Source: Candidatus Nitrosopumilus sp. (GTDB lineage: Archaea; Thermoproteota; Nitrososphaeria; Nitrososphaerales; Nitrosopumilaceae). From it: DNA of 31,579 bases. Positions 29,971-31,579 of the stretch are shown one piece after another (within the stretch, counting starts at the first letter, position 1; each line of letters opens with the position of its first letter). The position numbers and the translations under genes are program-made. The stretch is from NCBI GenBank assembly GCA_013203245.1, contig JABMOR010000101.1:1-31579 (forward strand), given 5' to 3'. The notes under the pieces were generated by a model. It saw only the letters and a program-made list of their open reading frames with translations. It was not told the DNA's origin and did not search any database.

Positions 29971-31211
29971 AATTTGAACACCTTTGCCACAATATTTAAT
30001 GCATTTACCAGAATATCAATGTCTTGTTTAGTATTGTAAATGTAAAAGCTAGCCCTTGATGTGGCTGCAACATTTAGTCTCTCCATCAATACTTGTGCAC
30101 AGTGATGGCCAGATCTAACTGCAATTCCTTCCCCATCAACAATCTGAGCAACATCATGAGGATGAACATCTGAAAAATTAAATGAGATAACCCCACCACG
30201 TTTTGAAATATCTTTTGTGCCATAGATGAGAAGTCCTTTAACTGCAGATAATTTTTCTATAGCATATTTTGTTAATTCAATTTCATGTTCACGTATATTG
30301 TCCATTCCAATTTTAAGAAGATAATCAATTGCAGCACCAAATCCAATAACATCTGCAATGTTTGGAGTGCCTGCTTCAAATTTGTAAGGTAAATCATTCC
30401 AAGTAGCCTCATATTTGTGAACTTCTCTAATCATATCACCACCACCATGAAATGGAACCATAGTTTCTAAAACTGATTTTTTAGCCCATAAAACACCAAT
30501 TCCTGTAGGTCCAAGCATCTTATGGCCAGAAAATGCAAAAAAGTCACATCCTAATTTTTCAATATCAACTTTCATGTGCGGAACGGCTTGAGCACCATCA
30601 ATTAAAGTTAGAACGCCTGCTGCTTTGCATTTTTCAATAATCTTTTCAGCGTTAGTGATTGTTCCAAGAACATTGGACATTAAACTAAATGTTACAAGTT
30701 TGACTTTACCGGTTGCAAGATGTTTGTCAAGATCATCTAAAATTAATTCACCACCATCATCCATTCCAATGTATTCTAATTTTGCACCCTTCTCTTGAGT
30801 AAGAAGTTGCCACGGTACAATATTACTATGATGTTCATATTCAGTAGTAACAATAATGTCACCTTCTTTGATGTGAGGTCTACCCCACGAATAAGCAACA
30901 AGATTAATTGCCTCTGTTGTTCCTCGAACAAAGATTATTTCCTGACGATTTTTTATGTTAATGAAATTGGCAATTTTATCTCTAGTTGCCTCATACGCTT
31001 CAGTGGATTCTTCAGCTAGTGCATAAACTGCTCTGTGGATATTTGCATTGTGATTTTGGTAATAATCAGTAATAGCATCAATGACTTGGTTTGGTTTTTG
31101 TGTTGTAGATGCATTATCAAGATAAACAAGACGCTTGTTGTCTCTAACAGTTCTTTTTAGAATTGGAAAATCTTTTCTTAAATTTTCAAATAATGATTCT
31201 GTACTTTGCAT
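29967..31211 (-). CDS. sufS: Cysteine desulfurase SufS
   Basis: The PLP enzyme releases sulfur from cysteine for cluster assembly. The Schiff-base lysine is K231 (FSGHKMLGPTG) and the persulfide cysteine C371 (RSGHHCAQ). EYEHHSNIVPW and the TPNIADVIG loop are typical of group II (SufS/CsdA) desulfurases. The 414-residue length is normal. It sits between the Rieske gene and sufU in an operon. Confidence 0.95.
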   Translation of the reverse strand: MQSTESLFENLRKDFPILKRTVRDNKRLVYLDNASTTQKPNQVIDAITDYYQNHNANIHRAVYALAEESTEAYEATRDKIANFINIKNRQEIIFVRGTTEAINLVAYSWGRPHIKEGDIIVTTEYEHHSNIVPWQLLTQEKGAKLEYIGMDDGGELILDDLDKHLATGKVKLVTFSLMSNVLGTITNAEKIIEKCKAAGVLTLIDGAQAVPHMKVDIEKLGCDFFAFSGHKMLGPTGIGVLWAKKSVLETMVPFHGGGDMIREVHKYEATWNDLPYKFEAGTPNIADVIGFGAAIDYLLKIGMDNIREHEIELTKYAIEKLSAVKGLLIYGTKDISKRGGVISFNFSDVHPHDVAQIVDGEGIAVRSGHHCAQVLMERLNVAATSRASFYIYNTKQDIDILVNALNIVAKVFKL

Positions 31212-31214
31212 GTT

Positions 31215-31523
31215 TTAAATCTCCACGTAAATTTCATCAGCATCTATTTTAACATTGTATATTTTTAGAGGTGTTTCAGCAGGAAGATTTTGTGGTTCGC
31301 CGTTAACTAAATTAAAAACAGAAAGATGTAATGGACAACGTACACCTTCTTCACTTAGAAATCCAGTTGAAAGATCTGCATCAGCATGTGTACAAATTAA
31401 ATCAGTTGCATGAATTTTTCCCTTGAGATTAGCAATGAGTAATTTCTTATCTTCATGAATAAATCCAAAAAGCTGACCTTCTTTTACCTGTGCCAAAGTA
31501 CAAGCTTTAATCCATTCAGACAA
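31215..31523 (-). CDS. Rieske-type [2Fe-2S] ferredoxin, 102 aa
   Basis: Cluster ligands are C44-x-H46 (CTHADAD) and C63-x2-H66 (CPLHLSVF), a complete Rieske motif of the soluble NirD/biphenyl-dioxygenase-ferredoxin type. It is the gene before sufS, 3 nt away, so it probably supplies electrons for Fe-S assembly or related reactions. The TTG start is taken because it lies 4 nt after the upstream stop and no other start fits. Confidence 0.88.
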   Translation of the reverse strand: MSEWIKACTLAQVKEGQLFGFIHEDKKLLIANLKGKIHATDLICTHADADLSTGFLSEEGVRCPLHLSVFNLVNGEPQNLPAETPLKIYNVKIDADEIYVEI

Positions 31524-31527
31524 AATA

Positions 31528-31578
31528 TCACCGATACTTGTAGTGTTTTTCGATTTCAGAGTCTTCGTCGTAACGAGT
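31528..31578 (-). CDS. C-terminal end of the next Suf-operon gene (partial)
   Basis: A frame enters from the right edge and ends in TGA after TRYDEDSEIEKHYKYR. It is 4 nt from the Rieske start, so it belongs to the same operon. The fragment is too short to name; a SufB/SufD-type protein is plausible from context only. Confidence 0.45.
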   Translation of the reverse strand, partial: TRYDEDSEIEKHYKYR

Positions 31579-31579
31579 C

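Noticed and set aside
1..31579. CRISPR array or cas genes
   Set aside because: No regularly spaced identical repeats with unique spacers and no cas-like protein were seen.

Overview
The window looks like chromosome of an AT-rich marine ammonia-oxidising archaeon (Thaumarchaeota/Nitrososphaerota, Nitrosopumilus-like). Evidence: archaeal information genes (TFB, Gar1, SRP19, ribosomal protein S8e, aIF1A), bacterial-type cold-shock protein, archaeal ScpA/ScpB, a fused siroheme decarboxylase, a PEFG-tailed cupredoxin, and intron-bearing tRNA genes. Many genes have a TATA-like box 25-28 nt before the start codon, which implies leaderless mRNAs. The assignment rests on recognised protein families, not on a database search.

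Positions 1 to about 7640 form an accessory block read as all or part of one or more integrated elements. It holds two tyrosine recombinases and a tightly overlapping minus-strand operon of seven genes (5142 down to 1109): a ribbon-helix-helix (RHH) regulator, two related Cys/His proteins, two C2H2 finger proteins, a P-loop replication-type ATPase with a C-terminal C2H2 finger, and an integrase. A divergent winged-helix regulator faces it across a palindromic operator. At the left are a second RHH gene and a Zn-ribbon mini-protein. A 0.67 kb non-coding zone contains two of three spaced copies of a ~70 bp repeat, a hairpin and several GTACTGTA/GTACAGTA octamers; it may be the attachment, origin or control region. 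An intron-containing tRNA-Tyr lies just right of the block, but no att duplication could be demonstrated.

Positions 7742 to 31579 are core genome. From left to right: tRNA-Tyr, cold-shock protein, aIF1A, an Lrp/AsnC regulator, a helical-repeat/receiver protein and a zinc alcohol dehydrogenase. Next come scpA-scpB, then S8e-SRP19-Gar1-TFB, then sufC. A tetrapyrrole block follows: chlorite-dismutase-family protein, aldo/keto reductase, AhbA/B-type fusion, SirC-like dehydrogenase, hemA, hemB. After it lie a PEFG cupredoxin, several small conserved proteins, a DedA-like membrane protein, an HD hydrolase, tRNA-Leu, an OB-fold protein, a Lys-tailed coiled-coil protein, a PAP2 phosphatase and pgk. 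The window ends in an Fe-S operon (Rieske, sufS, sufU).

Two themes connect the genes: haem synthesis from glutamyl-tRNA through siroheme (hemA, hemB, sirC, ahbAB, and possibly the chlorite-dismutase-family protein as the final decarboxylase), and Suf-type Fe-S assembly (sufC apart from sufS/sufU/Rieske). The least described material is the accessory block: its run of Cys/His mini-proteins translationally coupled to a replicative ATPase and an integrase, and its repeat-rich non-coding region.
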